Assembly (NCBI GenBank): GCA_003971905.1
Contig: RSEE01000170.1
Span: 1 to 57,320 of the forward strand
Direction of reading: 5' to 3'
DNA length: 57,320 nt
DNA from: Moniliella sp. 'wahieum'
Lineage: Eukaryota; Basidiomycota; Moniliellomycetes; Moniliellales; Moniliellaceae
In this document: piece after piece, positions 1 through 12,800 of the stretch
How the letters are laid out: every line of letters begins with the position of its first letter
Position numbering within the stretch: position 1 is the stretch's first letter
Notes under the pieces: generated by a model
What the model saw: only the letters and a program-made list of their open reading frames with translations
Told to the model about the DNA's origin: nothing
Database searches by the model: none
Translations under genes and position numbers: made by a program

Positions 1-710
1 CCGCTTGCGGGTGCGGGTGCGGGTGCGGTGGGGCCGGCCGACGTAGAGGAGGGCGATGTGGGCATGGGGGGCATGGGGCACAGGACAAGGCCAAGACGAG
101 CGGGAGGAGGCGAGGGAGGGAGGGAGGGAGGGAGGGGTGGGTGGATGGGTGGATACAGGGACCCATGGATGGGGTTAAACGTTAAACGCCAGTGTCTGTA
201 GTACTCAGTGCCCCTGCGCAACGCTGCATGCGCCACACGCTGCGCTGCGGGGGGGCACTGGCCATGCACTGGCGGTGCACTGCCCCCCCGCCGCACCCGT
301 ATCCGACCAATTGCAATGTGTCAGGCGCACCTCTCCGTAGCTATGCGATCCCCTTGCGCCTTCCAGCGTGGCGGGTGCCTCGCCGCGTCACGTGTCATCC
401 GTGCCCCCTTTGGATTGCGCGTGGGCCAGCCTTACACACACAGCCGCGCTATGCTATGCTATGCTATGCGTACGGAGCATAGACCTCCAATTGCACCTCT
501 ACCTCGCACCGCCATGTGTCCTGCTTGGGTGTTGGTACGTCGGGCGCAGGAGTGCGTGTGGTGTTGGACGTTTAAACGCTGAGGCCTCAGACTGAGGCTT
601 GCTCCCCATCCCCATCCCCATCTACTCGGCGTCTCCGGTGTCTCCCAGCGCGATCCTTAGATGGTCCAGGATCGGATGATACGATAGATCGGTCGATCGA
701 TCACTGCATT

Positions 711-776
711 TCCAGTGTCCAGTGTCCAGTGTCCAGTGTCCAGTGTTCAGCGTCCAGCGTCCAGTGTCCAACGTCT
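711..776. repeat. Heptanucleotide satellite (CCAGTGT)n
   Basis: About eight copies of CCAGTGT in tandem, drifting to CCAGCGT at the right end. Short ORFs across it are artefacts of the repeat. Confidence 0.9.
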
Positions 777-917
777 ATTAGCAATGACAAGCGGGCTACT
801 ACTGTGCTCATGTGTGTGCGTAGAAGGGGGGCAATACAATGGCACAGAAGCAATCGTTCAAGGCGACAGGAAGAGGAGAGACAAGGTGCATGCGATCAGA
901 CACCGGCGACGGGCAAG

Positions 918-1090
918 GTTGAATAACGAACAACGAACAACGGATAGCGAATAACGAATAACGAATAACGAATAGCGAATAGGGAAGAGATGGTGAATGG
1001 TGAATGGTGAATGTTGAATGGTGAATGGTGAATGGTGAATGGTGAATGGTGAATAGGGGGCGAGTAACTGGTGAATGGTGAAAGGTGAAA
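918..1090. repeat. Two adjacent heptanucleotide satellites
   Basis: An array of CGAATAA-type units (about 918-983) runs into an array of GGTGAAT units (about 990-1085), both with strict period 7. The abrupt change of motif with unchanged period is notable. Confidence 0.9.
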
Positions 1091-1239
1091 CGTCGAATGT
1101 GAATGGCATCCCGGGCAAGGAGGAGGGTAGAACGACGAGCGGCGCCCGGGCGTTCCAACAACACCAACACGCACCGAAAGGGCAAGGGAGGGAAAACGAC
1201 AGAGCAAGAACAGACAGAAAGAACACAGGACCATGGGGA

Positions 1240-1360
1240 GAACCCGAAACCAAACAGACAAATCCAACGCCAAACCCAACACCAACACCAAACAGACAAA
1301 ACCAAACAGAACAAAACCAACACCAAACCAAAAACCAAACACAGAAACCCACAAACACCC
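1240..1360. repeat. A/C-rich imperfect repeat (CCAAAC/ACCAAAC)
   Basis: Strongly purine/pyrimidine-skewed stretch built of imperfect AACCAAAC-like units. No coding signal. Confidence 0.7.
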
Positions 1361-1420
1361 CGTGACCCTGTCTGAGCATTAAGCCTTCCATTGGAGGCTA
1401 GTAGCCACGAGCAAATGCGG

Positions 1421-1595
1421 GCAGGGGAGGGCAGGGGAGGGCAGGGCAGGGCAGGGCAGGGCAGGGCAGGGCAGGGCAGGGCAGGGCAGGGGGCAGGCAG
1501 GCAGGGCAGGGCAGGGCAGAGCAGGGCAGGCAGGGCAGGGCAGGGCAGGGCAGGGCAGGGCAGGGCAGGGCAGGGCAGGGCAGGAGTGCAGGGCA
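1421..1595. repeat. Pentanucleotide satellite (GGGCA)n
   Basis: Roughly 30 near-perfect GGGCA units. All frames stay open because of the repeat, which produces spurious ORFs on both strands. Confidence 0.95.
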
Positions 1596-1768
1596 GTGCA
1601 GGGCAGGATAGGGTCGATAGGATAAGGCAAGGGCAACAAGGTGAGGGAGATAGCCCCCCCCCCCCCCTGTCACCCTACTACCCTACCTTGCGCCGCGCTG
1701 CCCCGCGCGAACCGAGTACCGTGTTGCTAACCCAAGGCGGGGCGGGGGTTACCGGTTACCGGTTACGG

Positions 1769-3676
<1,908 letters not shown>

Positions 3677-4884
3677 GAGAACAGAAGAGCAGAAGAGCAG
3701 AAGAGCAGAAGAGCAGAAGAGCGTCGGTGGGCTTGGGCCTGCCGAGCAGTGGCGGTGGCAGTGGCGGGGAACGGGAATGGGAACGCGAAGGGGAGGGGGG
3801 AGATGTCGGTGGTAAGGGTGGTGGCGACGGCAAGCGTGGTGGCGATGACAAGGGTGGTGGCGATGGCAGTGGCAGTGGCACTGGCAATGACGATGGCGCT
3901 GACAAGCGCTATGGCAATGGCCGTGACACAGGCCGGAGTGGTGCGAGTGCAGAGTGCAGTGCGCCAGCGCGCACGCCAGAGAGCGTGGCAGAGCAACCCC
4001 CCCCACGAGAGTGCACCTTGTCCGCCCGATCGAGCCAGGCGCCGGGGGAGGGTCACGTGATACGTCTCGCACTGCCTTTTCAGCTAAAAGTTTTCAGCTG
4101 AAATTTAACTTCCGCGTGAAGCTCAAAGATTCAATAGCAATAGGCAATAGCCAATGGAGACGGCTCAGCCTCAGCGCTCAGGAGCTCAGCTTTCAGGCTG
4201 AAAGCCTCACTCATAACCTTGTGCCCCCTACCCTCTACCCCGTTCCCACCCCATATCCATATTCCATCCTAGTATCTACCCGATCCTAGCGCTACCGCTG
4301 CCCACCGATCGAGCATCCCATGACTGTCCCATACCTGTTCCCCAAACGAGCATCTCATGCTCGTCCCATGCCTGTCCCATGCCTGTGCCCCGAGAGAGGG
4401 AAAAAGAGGGCATGGCGTCGCGCCACGCCCCCCGTTGTGGAGGATTGGCGTATCGAGTGCGTATGTCAGATTGCGAGGATGGGGCTCGGAGCGTGGCCAA
4501 GCAAAGCGAAGCGCTAAGCTAAGCCTTCGTTTCGTTTCAGCGAGGGAAGAGGAGGTAAAAGCGAAAGAGTAAGAGTAAAAGTAAGAGTAAGGGGAAGGGG
4601 AAGGGAAAGGAGGGGATAGGAGGGGGTAGGAGGGGTAGGAGGGGGTAGAAGGGTAAGATCGATGAGGCAAGGGCAGTGCGGTGGGAGGGTAGGAGAGTAG
4701 GAGGATGGGGAGGGCGTGATGAAGCTAGATGCTTGAAGCTAGAGGCTTGAAGCTAGAGGCTTGAAGCTAGAAGCTTGAAGCTTGAAGCGGACGCAGCAAC
4801 GGCAGCTCACGCATCATGGGCGCATGCTCGAACGAAGAACGAGCCGGCCGGAGTGGAGGTCCCTACCCGGTCCGCGTGACAAGC

Positions 4885-4945
4885 CCGAAGCCCGAAACCC
4901 GAAACCCGAAACCCGAAACCCGAAACCCGAAACCAGAAACCAGAA
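4885..4945. repeat. Heptanucleotide satellite (CCCGAAA)n
   Basis: About seven tandem CCCGAAA units, the last two changed to CCAGAAA. Confidence 0.9.
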
Positions 4946-5113
4946 ACTCGACAGAAACCTCCAAGCGCGCCCCGCACCCACACCCACACCCGCACCCACG
5001 CCCAAGCCCGCTCCTTGCCACGCGCAGCGTAAGCGGACCAGGACGTCGGCATGCAACCGTCCCGGGGTCTCGCGGTCTCGTGTTTCCGCGGTGCAATAAG
5101 CGTTCCAACTTCC

Positions 5114-5161
5114 CCATCACCATCACCATCACCATCACCATCACCATCACCATCACCATCA
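5114..5161. repeat. Hexanucleotide satellite (CATCAC)n
   Basis: About eight perfect CATCAC units; no associated gene. Confidence 0.9.
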
Positions 5162-5550
5162 GGTTCGTTCCACCATCAAACGCACCACGCGTCACGCGCA
5201 ACGCTCGTCCTCCCCTCTTCTCCCGTCCCCGTCCGGCCAGCAACAGCACACGTCCCCGACCCGACCTGTGCCATGCCGAAACGGGGAGACGCGTACCAGT
5301 CCCCCCCTTGGGCCTGGGCCTCCGGTCTTCCGTCTCTGGTCTGTAGCGTGATGCATATGCTGGACGGATTCCCATTCCGGAGACCTGAGATGTGAGACGG
5401 GTGCCCATGGTTCCCGGTGGTTCCCGGTGGGTGGGTGCTGGGTAGTGATGGGTGGGTGGCTGCGGTGCGGAGTGCCGAACCGAACCGAACTGAAGGGGAA
5501 AAGGGATACATGCAGTCCGCCGCTCGCCGCTCGCCCCACTCCCCACGTGG

Positions 5551-5586
5551 TGTCAGGTGTTAGGTGTTAGGTGTCAGGTGTCAGGA
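5551..5586. repeat. Heptanucleotide satellite (GGTGTYA)n
   Basis: Five GGTGTCA/GGTGTTA units that overlap the stop codon of the OPT transporter gene. Confidence 0.85.
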
Positions 5587-8500
5587 TGGGATGCCATTGG
5601 GCGGCGGGGTGAGCCAGGGCACATTAGCATAATCCCTCGTATTTCGCATGACGTCGGTGCCCCACCATCGGAGCTGGATGGAGCCGTCGCGGGGCAACTG
5701 GAGTGCAAGAAAAACAATGATACTTGCGATGGCAGCGCCGGCATCGAGGGCGGCCGATGTGATGTACTGGTACCGGTCCCAGAACTTGAAGGAGATGTGG
5801 CGGATGAACCACTGAGTGAGCACATTGGGGATGATAAACAGTACGACATTGATCGGTGTGGAAGAAGGGATGAAAGTAGCTGCGAGTAAGAGGACGGGTG
5901 CAGAGACGTACTCGATTTGAGGACGTGCCTTGCCCGCCCACCAGATCGGGACGGGTAACAGTGCCCCACCCAGCATCCACCAGTACAGCGACTGGTACCG
6001 TCCGCTACCGCCAAAGAGGCGTTGAGGACCAATGGTGCCCCATACGATGGAGGAGGTGTAGGCTTGTTGTGCCCCAAGACAGATCATGCCGCCGCGGCCT
6101 GTTGTGGACTGCACAGGTCGTGCACTTTCCACATCAAGAACGACTTGGTGGCGAATTGTACCGTGTACGTCCACAGTACAAAGAGGGTTTGTGCCACGAT
6201 CGAGACCCGCGGTGGCACCTTGAGGTAATGGCCCATCTTGAGTGCCGACGCATAGAGCAGGGCAATGTTGTTGACGGAGATGCAGAAGGTTTTGAACAAG
6301 ATGTTGGTCGCGGCGGAGCCGGGGTGCATGTACCCAGCTACCAAGTCGGCCAGCACATTGGTAAATGAGATAAACAGGTTGGTCTGCGCAAAGACCAAGC
6401 CGGCAGGTAAGAAGAAGATGGCGCAAATGCTAAATGCGACAACCAGACTAAAGATTGGCATGCCAGTGTTAATCCTCGCACCGCCCCAATCCCAATCGCA
6501 AACCCAATCGGTAAAAAGCAAAAGTACACCCACTCAGGCACTTGCGGGTACTTGAACATCATCTTGGCGTGAATATCGTCCTTCTCCGCTCGGCCGTACT
6601 TGATCACCCTACCACCGCATGGTAGTAGTGCAAGCCAAAGTGCACCAGCAGCGCAAATGGCATGGCCAGCCCCGCACCGTAAATCAAATAAAACCCATAC
6701 GAGAGAAAGGCAGGCGAATAGGCTTGGTACTTGGCCTCGCTGTACGGCCCATGCGGCCCATCCAGCACACGGCTCACGTCGTACGCGTGACCGTACTTGT
6801 CGTACACCCCACTGCCCAAGAGGGAAAGTAACCAAAGTTGAGACTCTGCAGGAGAGCAGGGTTAGCACACCAAACACGCACGGCAAAACCAACAACCCAA
6901 GGCAAACAGGCAAACCCAACAAGGACAGAACGTACGTTGGTAAAGAGCAGCACTGTGCCCAGTACGATCCAAAAAATGCAGTAGGCAATAGCGAGGTTGA
7001 GGCTTGTCCACCACGGTGGGACAAGAGGGGAGGTGATGGTAGAGAATTGGGTCCAGTCGAGCGAGATGGGGAAGAGGGCGAGGCCATTTTTGTACCCAAA
7101 CATATGGTTCACCACGACCGACGACGGTTTTGTCCAGCACACCCAATTGAAGAAGCTTAGGGCGGTAGCGAGGTACGTGGGTATGAACTGCCAGCAAGCC
7201 ATGCCGACCATGAGGAACTTGAAGTAGCGTAAGCGGGTGAACCCATTGATCGGTTCCTCCTCGGCGTGTAACACATTGATCAACAGGGAGATGGTGAGGT
7301 TGTATGGCCAGATAGTGCTGGCGGCACGTACGAGGAAACGTTGGCTCAAGCCAGCCAAGCCGATCCCGACAAATGCACTGGACCAACTGACCAGCAAACC
7401 CAGCGCAAACGCACCGCCTTGCACATGGTGGTCCCAGAAATACTTGTTGTCAATCGACGGCAGAATAAAACGGGGTAGCTCGTGTAATTGTTGACTGTGA
7501 CCATGCTCATTTGGGCTAACAGTCCATGCTCCTTCATTGTCCACTCGCCCGGGTTGAGCGCAACAGTCGCGCCCGGACCAAACAAGAAGGAAGGTAAGGG
7601 AATGTTGACATTGGGCATATGACGTGCCCATGCCTTACCCGTCGGCCACGCAAACAACACCATCAATGGCGCCGTCAATGTCGGCGAGGGGAAGCGTAAC
7701 GTCCAATACGCATTGGCCGCGACGGAAATAGTGATACAGGTAAATGCTAAAATCCATACCCGCAACGTATTGCACGCTTCGTCCACATCGTCGCTCTGAA
7801 CACTGATTTGGACTTCGACGTAGGGACTGTCTTCGGCATGCGGGTCTTGCAGCATGACCGTTTGAGGTTGCCGTTGTTAGGCTGGTGAGTGGTGGTGGGG
7901 AAGGAGAAGCGGGACGGGTCCGAGTCAGCTGGCATGGCGTCGAGTGAAATGGGGTGCCAAGCATGGGAGGAGGAGGACAGCAGTACACGTCCGCCCAGGT
8001 CGTACTTGACCTCGGACATGTCCGATCCTTCGCCATCGGCCGGACCGGCCAGAGACGAAAACAGGTCTGCCGACTGGCGAGGACCGGGCGGATAGGGCAA
8101 AGCGTGCTGGGTGACCGACACGTGCGCGCCGTTGGTCCCGCTGAAAGCGCCAGGTGAAAAGGGTGAGAGTGGGGGCGAGGCAGTGGGAGAAGTTGGTGCA
8201 GGGGCTGGGGCTGGGGTTGGAACTGGAGCTGCAGCTGCAGCTGAGGGGACAAGAAAGGATCGAGGGGAAGTGGGAAGCGGGAGCGGGTCTTTGACCGACG
8301 ACAGCGGGTGGGCCAAGGTAGAATCGGCAAAGGCTTGGTTGTAAGCCGGATGGCCCAGCGGCGGGGGGAAGGCCGCAGCGCCTGGGCCCTGCTGCCCCTG
8401 TCCCTGCTGCTCATCCTCCTCGTCCTCTGGCTCTGTCCGGTCGTCAGGCAAGGGAGGCGGTTGGAAGGCAAACACCTTGTCCAGATCCTCTTGGTCCGAG

Positions 8501-8908
8501 TCTTCCTCGCACTCCTCGCGGATGCGCTGAAAGTGGGCATCGTCATCGGCCGTGTTGCGTCCATGGGGGTTGAGCGCAATGTCAATGTCAGGCGCGGGGG
8601 CGCGGGTGCGGGTGGAGGGGCGGATGGAGGAGGTGCTGGGGCGCGGGGGCCAGGCATGAGCAAACTCGTAGGCGGACACGGGGGCGGCGCCGGTGGCGGC
8701 GTGGAAGAAGGCAAAGGGAGCGTCGGCGGGGGAGAAGGCCGGGAGCGGGGCGGGCGCACGGCTGGTGCCGGGGCGGAAGCGGGGCGCGGGTCGGGGTCGG
8801 GGTCGGGGTCGGGGTCGAGGTCGGTGGGGGTGGGGTGGAGGAGGAGGGAGGGAAGAAGGCAAAGGGCGATGCGCCGATGGCCGCTGAGTCGTCGAGCGCG
8901 GCGGACAT
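5581..8908 (-). CDS. Oligopeptide transporter (OPT family)
   Basis: Proton-coupled importer of small peptides, or metal chelates, in the plasma membrane. From the likely ATG at 8908 there is a long Pro/Ala-rich, then acidic, cytoplasmic N-terminus (REECEEDSDQEDLDKVF). The OPT core follows: EDSPYVEVQ and TLRVWILAF, the ALNPGEWTMKEH motif (about 7540), WPYNL, SVVVNHMFGYKNGLALFP, VYDKYGHAYDVSRVLDG, MMFKYPQVPEWVYFCF, AGYMHPGSAATNILFKTF, SIVWGTIGPQRLFGG, and the typical C-terminus PWLTPPPNGIPS before the stop. One intron is clear at 6846-6935 (GTACGT...GCTAAC...CTGCAG). Frame breaks lie near 7855, 7480, 6815, 6610, 6480 and 6095, each with family-conserved sequence on both sides. I infer consensus errors rather than loss of function. 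The exact start within the Pro-rich tract is uncertain. Confidence 0.88.
6846..6935 (-). other. Intron in OPT transporter
   Basis: Donor GTACGT, branch-like GCTAAC and acceptor CTGCAG on the minus strand, 90 nt. It separates VLGTVLLFTN from SLNFGYFPS. Confidence 0.75.
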
Positions 8909-9892
8909 GGGCGGGGGAGGGGGTGGTGGGGGTGGTGGAGATAGGGATGGCGCTGGGGATGGCGATGGAGACGGCGATGGAGATGGCGATGAAGATGGCG
9001 GTGGCGATGAAGATGGCGGTGGCGATGGAGATGGCGAGGGAGATGGCGGTGGCGATGGCAATGCAGATGAAGATGGAGATGGCAATGCCGACGAAATGCA
9101 GTGGATGGACAGACGGCAGGTGCGGTGGGAAGCCAAGGGTGATGGGCTGGTGATTGGAGGCGGGTGGGTGGGATGCGCCAGCATCACCAACAGGTACCGT
9201 CACTCGGCCGCCGTGTGCCCCCGTGCCGGCTGGGAATTGCGCAATGGTTAATGGGGCGGCGGAGTGCCTGCGTGTGCCTGCGTGTGCCTGGCGCTGCGCT
9301 GCAGGGGGAGCCTGACTGCTGTCTGCATACGTAAGCATGCAGCAGCTGTGCCTGGGCGGCGGCCCTTGCATGGCGGCAAGTCTTAGCGCTTAGGCGATAA
9401 CACTGGGCTAGTGCCGGCCGGCGTGCGCTGCGGTAGCGGCACGGGCGGCGCAGCGCCCCCCCTGCAGCTGCGGCTGTGCCCCCTGCGGCTGCGGCAGCCA
9501 CGGCAGAAGTGTGTTCGGCGGCTTGGCTGGGCTGGTGCTGGTGTCCCCCGGCAGCGCTCCAGCGTTGCGTGCTGCGTACCTGGCTGCTGATTAAGCTTTA
9601 AGAGTTGCCAAAATCCCACGCGCCACCTCACGCACCGCCGGATGTAGCCAGTGGCTGGACTCCGTGCATGGCTACTAGCACCACCCATGCATACATGCAT
9701 ACATGCCCTCCCCACCCACGCTCCAGGTGCCAGCTCGGCACACTGCCAGCACCAGGCAGCAACGCACCACGCCATGCCCTCATCCACAACAACAAAACAA
9801 CAAAACGAGGACCCGCCAGGGTATACTCGAGCACAACGCCAACCGCGCAGCCAACAGTGTGGAGCGAGGTAGGGGCACCCGCGCCGGGGGTA
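8909..9892. other. Intergenic between OPT and ABCA genes
   Basis: Holds a GATGGCGATGGAGATGGC trinucleotide/hexanucleotide repeat (about 8945-9090), which may be 5' leader of the OPT gene. The rest is unremarkable GC-rich sequence. No protein recognised. Confidence 0.6.
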
Positions 9893-12800
9893 TTAGGCAA
9901 AGTCAACATCGACATCAACCGAGGGCCAAGTGGAGGGACGCCGAACCCCAAATGAAGAGCCATACCAAACAAAACAAAACAAAACAAAACAAAACCAAAA
10001 ACGATAGGCAGAGTGCCGCAGTATACTCAGTGGGGGATCAAACAGTGGTGTCTTGTTGGACCGCCGCGGTGGTGCGTCGCGCACGACGCGGAGAAAGATG
10101 GACTCCAACGTGATTGGCTGGACGTTGTAGTCGGTGATGCCGGCGCGCGCGAGCTGGGCCGCGCCGTGGTCCAAGGTACGATACACGTCGGCGATGGAGG
10201 TGGCGATGGAAGGGGGGGTGCAAGAGGTAGAGCAAGGCCGGCAGAGGCAGAGAGGCAAAAGGATAGGAAGAGGAAGAGGAAGAGGGAGAGGGAGAAGCAG
10301 GCAGCTGGGTCACCGGTGGGGACCCAGCCAGAGGGATCTCGTACCGCAACCTATCTTCGTCGCTCTTTCGCGCAAGGGGAACAAGGGCAGCACAACGTGG
10401 GTCCAGATGAACTCGTGCTGGGCCACGAGGGTTGAGGTTGAGGTTGAGGTGGATGAGCCTGGTGCGGAGGGGAGGTGTGCGTCCGCGCCCGGCACGGTTT
10501 TTGCCCCATCGCCACGAGATAAAGGTGCGGCAAGCAGGAACAACTTAATGTCCTGCTTGGAGGAGGACGGGTTGGTCCAACCCGACCCCGACCACGAGCC
10601 TACCTTTTCAGCCGCACCGGCGGTGGCTGACGGGTCGTCGGGCGAGACCAGCGACGCATCCGTGTCGACGAAGGTGGGGGGGCCGCAGGGCGGGGGGGAC
10701 GTAGCGGAGGCAGACGGGTGGGGCGGAGGTGGGGTAGGTGGGGTCCAAGCCCGGTCAATGGCGAATTGAATTTCGACCGAAGGAAAGCGGTTGCGAATGG
10801 ACGCGAGGTCACCAACGAGGAGCAAGTGTCCGTCCTGGATGGCCATTCGGTCGCTGACTGCCTCGACTTCTTCGATCGAGTGGGTGGTGAGGAGGATGGT
10901 GCGTGTGGAGCGGATGCGACGGAGAGTGGACCAGAGGTAGCGTTTGGTCAATGCGTCCACGCCGGAACTCAGTTCGTCCAGGAGGATGACGTGGGGGTTA
11001 CCCAGTAAAGCAATAGCTAGCATGAGACGGCGCTTAGCCCCGCCACTCAATGCGCCCGCTGCGCGCGACGCGAACATGCTCAAGTCGCACAGCGCTAGAG
11101 CAGCGCGCACGTTCCGGTCCCGCTCCTGCTTTGAGCGCGCTACGCCTCGCACGCGCGCGTATGTGCGCAAGTGCGCCTCCACTGACAGACTCAGGTCCAG
11201 CCCGTCCTGCTGCGGGACCGAAGCGAGTCGAGCCCGGACCGCGGTCCGGTGCCGCGCCACGTCCAGCCCACCCACGTACACCTCCCCCGTGGCAGGCGCA
11301 AGGTCAGCGCGGATGAGCTTGTGCAGCGTCGTCTTGCCCGCCGCATTGGGACCAAGCTACGTGGGAGAAGGTAGCGTCGCGGGCAAGATCATCATAGCAT
11401 CAGAGCATCAGAGCATCAGCACGCACAAGATCGGTGGACCTTAAGAACACGAAAAGAAAAGAAAAAGAAAGGAAGGAAGAAAAGAAGACGTACCAACGCT
11501 AACGTCTCGCCCTGCGGGACTCCCAGTGACACATCGTCTACCGCCACCACGGGCCATACGTGACGGTCGCATGCAGTACACGCACGCCATCCGTATTGTC
11601 CGCCTGGTTCACCCGCTCTTCCTCGGCCGCAACAGTCGGGTGAACATTATGGTGAGCGGTACGTTCGAGGTCGGGTGTACTGTGCAGCGGTGTGGATGCG
11701 GGTGCGGGTGCGAAATGGGTGAGGACTTTGGTGAGCCAAGGCGGGAGAATAGTGGGGAGGTGGTGGGCCCACTGCGAGCCAAAAACGTTGCTATCGAGCG
11801 CGACGGTGATGGTGAGAGCGACGAGGAGCCAAAGGATGGCATAGAGGATAGGTCCACCAAAGTATCGTACGGAGCCAGGGCTGGCCTTGGCAAAGTCGGC
11901 ACGACCGTCGCAGAGTAAATTGAACAAGTTGCCCGATAAGAAGATGGCCCATAAGACGGATGTGGCAGGGGCTAAGATGCCCAGAGCCCACCAGATGGTA
12001 TGTAGCATGCCTAGCATATCATCCGTCACGACAAACGTCGCAGCGGCCAAGATGGAAGCTATCATGATGAGCAAAGCGACCACGTTCCAGATTGCCGCGA
12101 CGGCGAAGGCGGCCAAGGGACCTGGTGTGAGGTGGGTGATCCAGAATGCCTGAGCGGTGCAGGCGAGACCCGAGAAGAAGAGCACGAGCCAAAGGTAAGC
12201 AATGTGAAAGAAATGGCCATTGCCAGCGGCGGCGTAGATGATAGCCACGGGCACAGTAGCCAGTATCACGATAGGTAGCTCAGCGAAGAAATGGCCGAGC
12301 CAGAGGGGAAGAGGTCGTTGGCTATTGGTGAGGAGGAGCTGTTGCGCGCCAGACTGCCGTTCGGTCGACGGTACCAACGCAGCCAATGCAGGCCAGACAC
12401 TGTGCACCAAAGCAAAGATGACAGCCATCTTGAGTGCGCCACCTAGGTCGTCACCAAACGCCATGCTGGCCATGGGCTGGAACAGCACTTGCGTCACGGG
12501 CGCAGGCACAGTAGCGTTTCGCTGGGCTGCATCCTGAGCCATAAGCTGGTTAGTCACCACCGACAAGAGTTCTACGCCCGCTACGCCGCCCTGACGATCG
12601 CCGAGCCAGGCAAAGCTAGCTGGCGAAGCGGGGGTAAGGTCGATGCTGCCTACGGGGATCTGCTTCCACGGGCCGGAGGGGTGTGTAAGTAGCAGACCAG
12701 TTGGATGCGCTGACGCCGAGGAAACGAGAAGGCGCATAGGTAGCGTTGAGTGAGCCTGTAAGCGAGGGTGGGAACACATTCACCACTTGCGCCACCGACC

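Larger units (their letters stand above)
3677..5580. other. Intergenic, microsatellite-rich
   Basis: No protein recognised. Contents include an AGAAGAGC repeat (about 3680-3720), GGTGGCGAT-like repeats (3800-3910), a TTGAAGCTAGAGGC/GAAGCTT heptamer-based array (4727-4795), (CCCGAAA)n (4885-4945), (CATCAC)n (5114-5161) and (GGTGTYA)n (5551-5586). Long ORFs here are low-complexity artefacts. Confidence 0.6.

Noticed and set aside
808..1391. Minus-strand ORFs with repeated HHSPFTI
   Set aside because: Created by the GGTGAAT heptamer array; no family and no conserved start.
5114..5161. Histidine-tag-like CATCAC run, suspected vector contamination
   Set aside because: It is a plain hexamer satellite in a region full of microsatellites; no vector sequence flanks it.
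8308..9153. Plus-strand ORF rich in Gly, Met and Ala
   Set aside because: Antisense to the N-terminal part of the OPT gene and across the GATGGC repeat; composition artefact.
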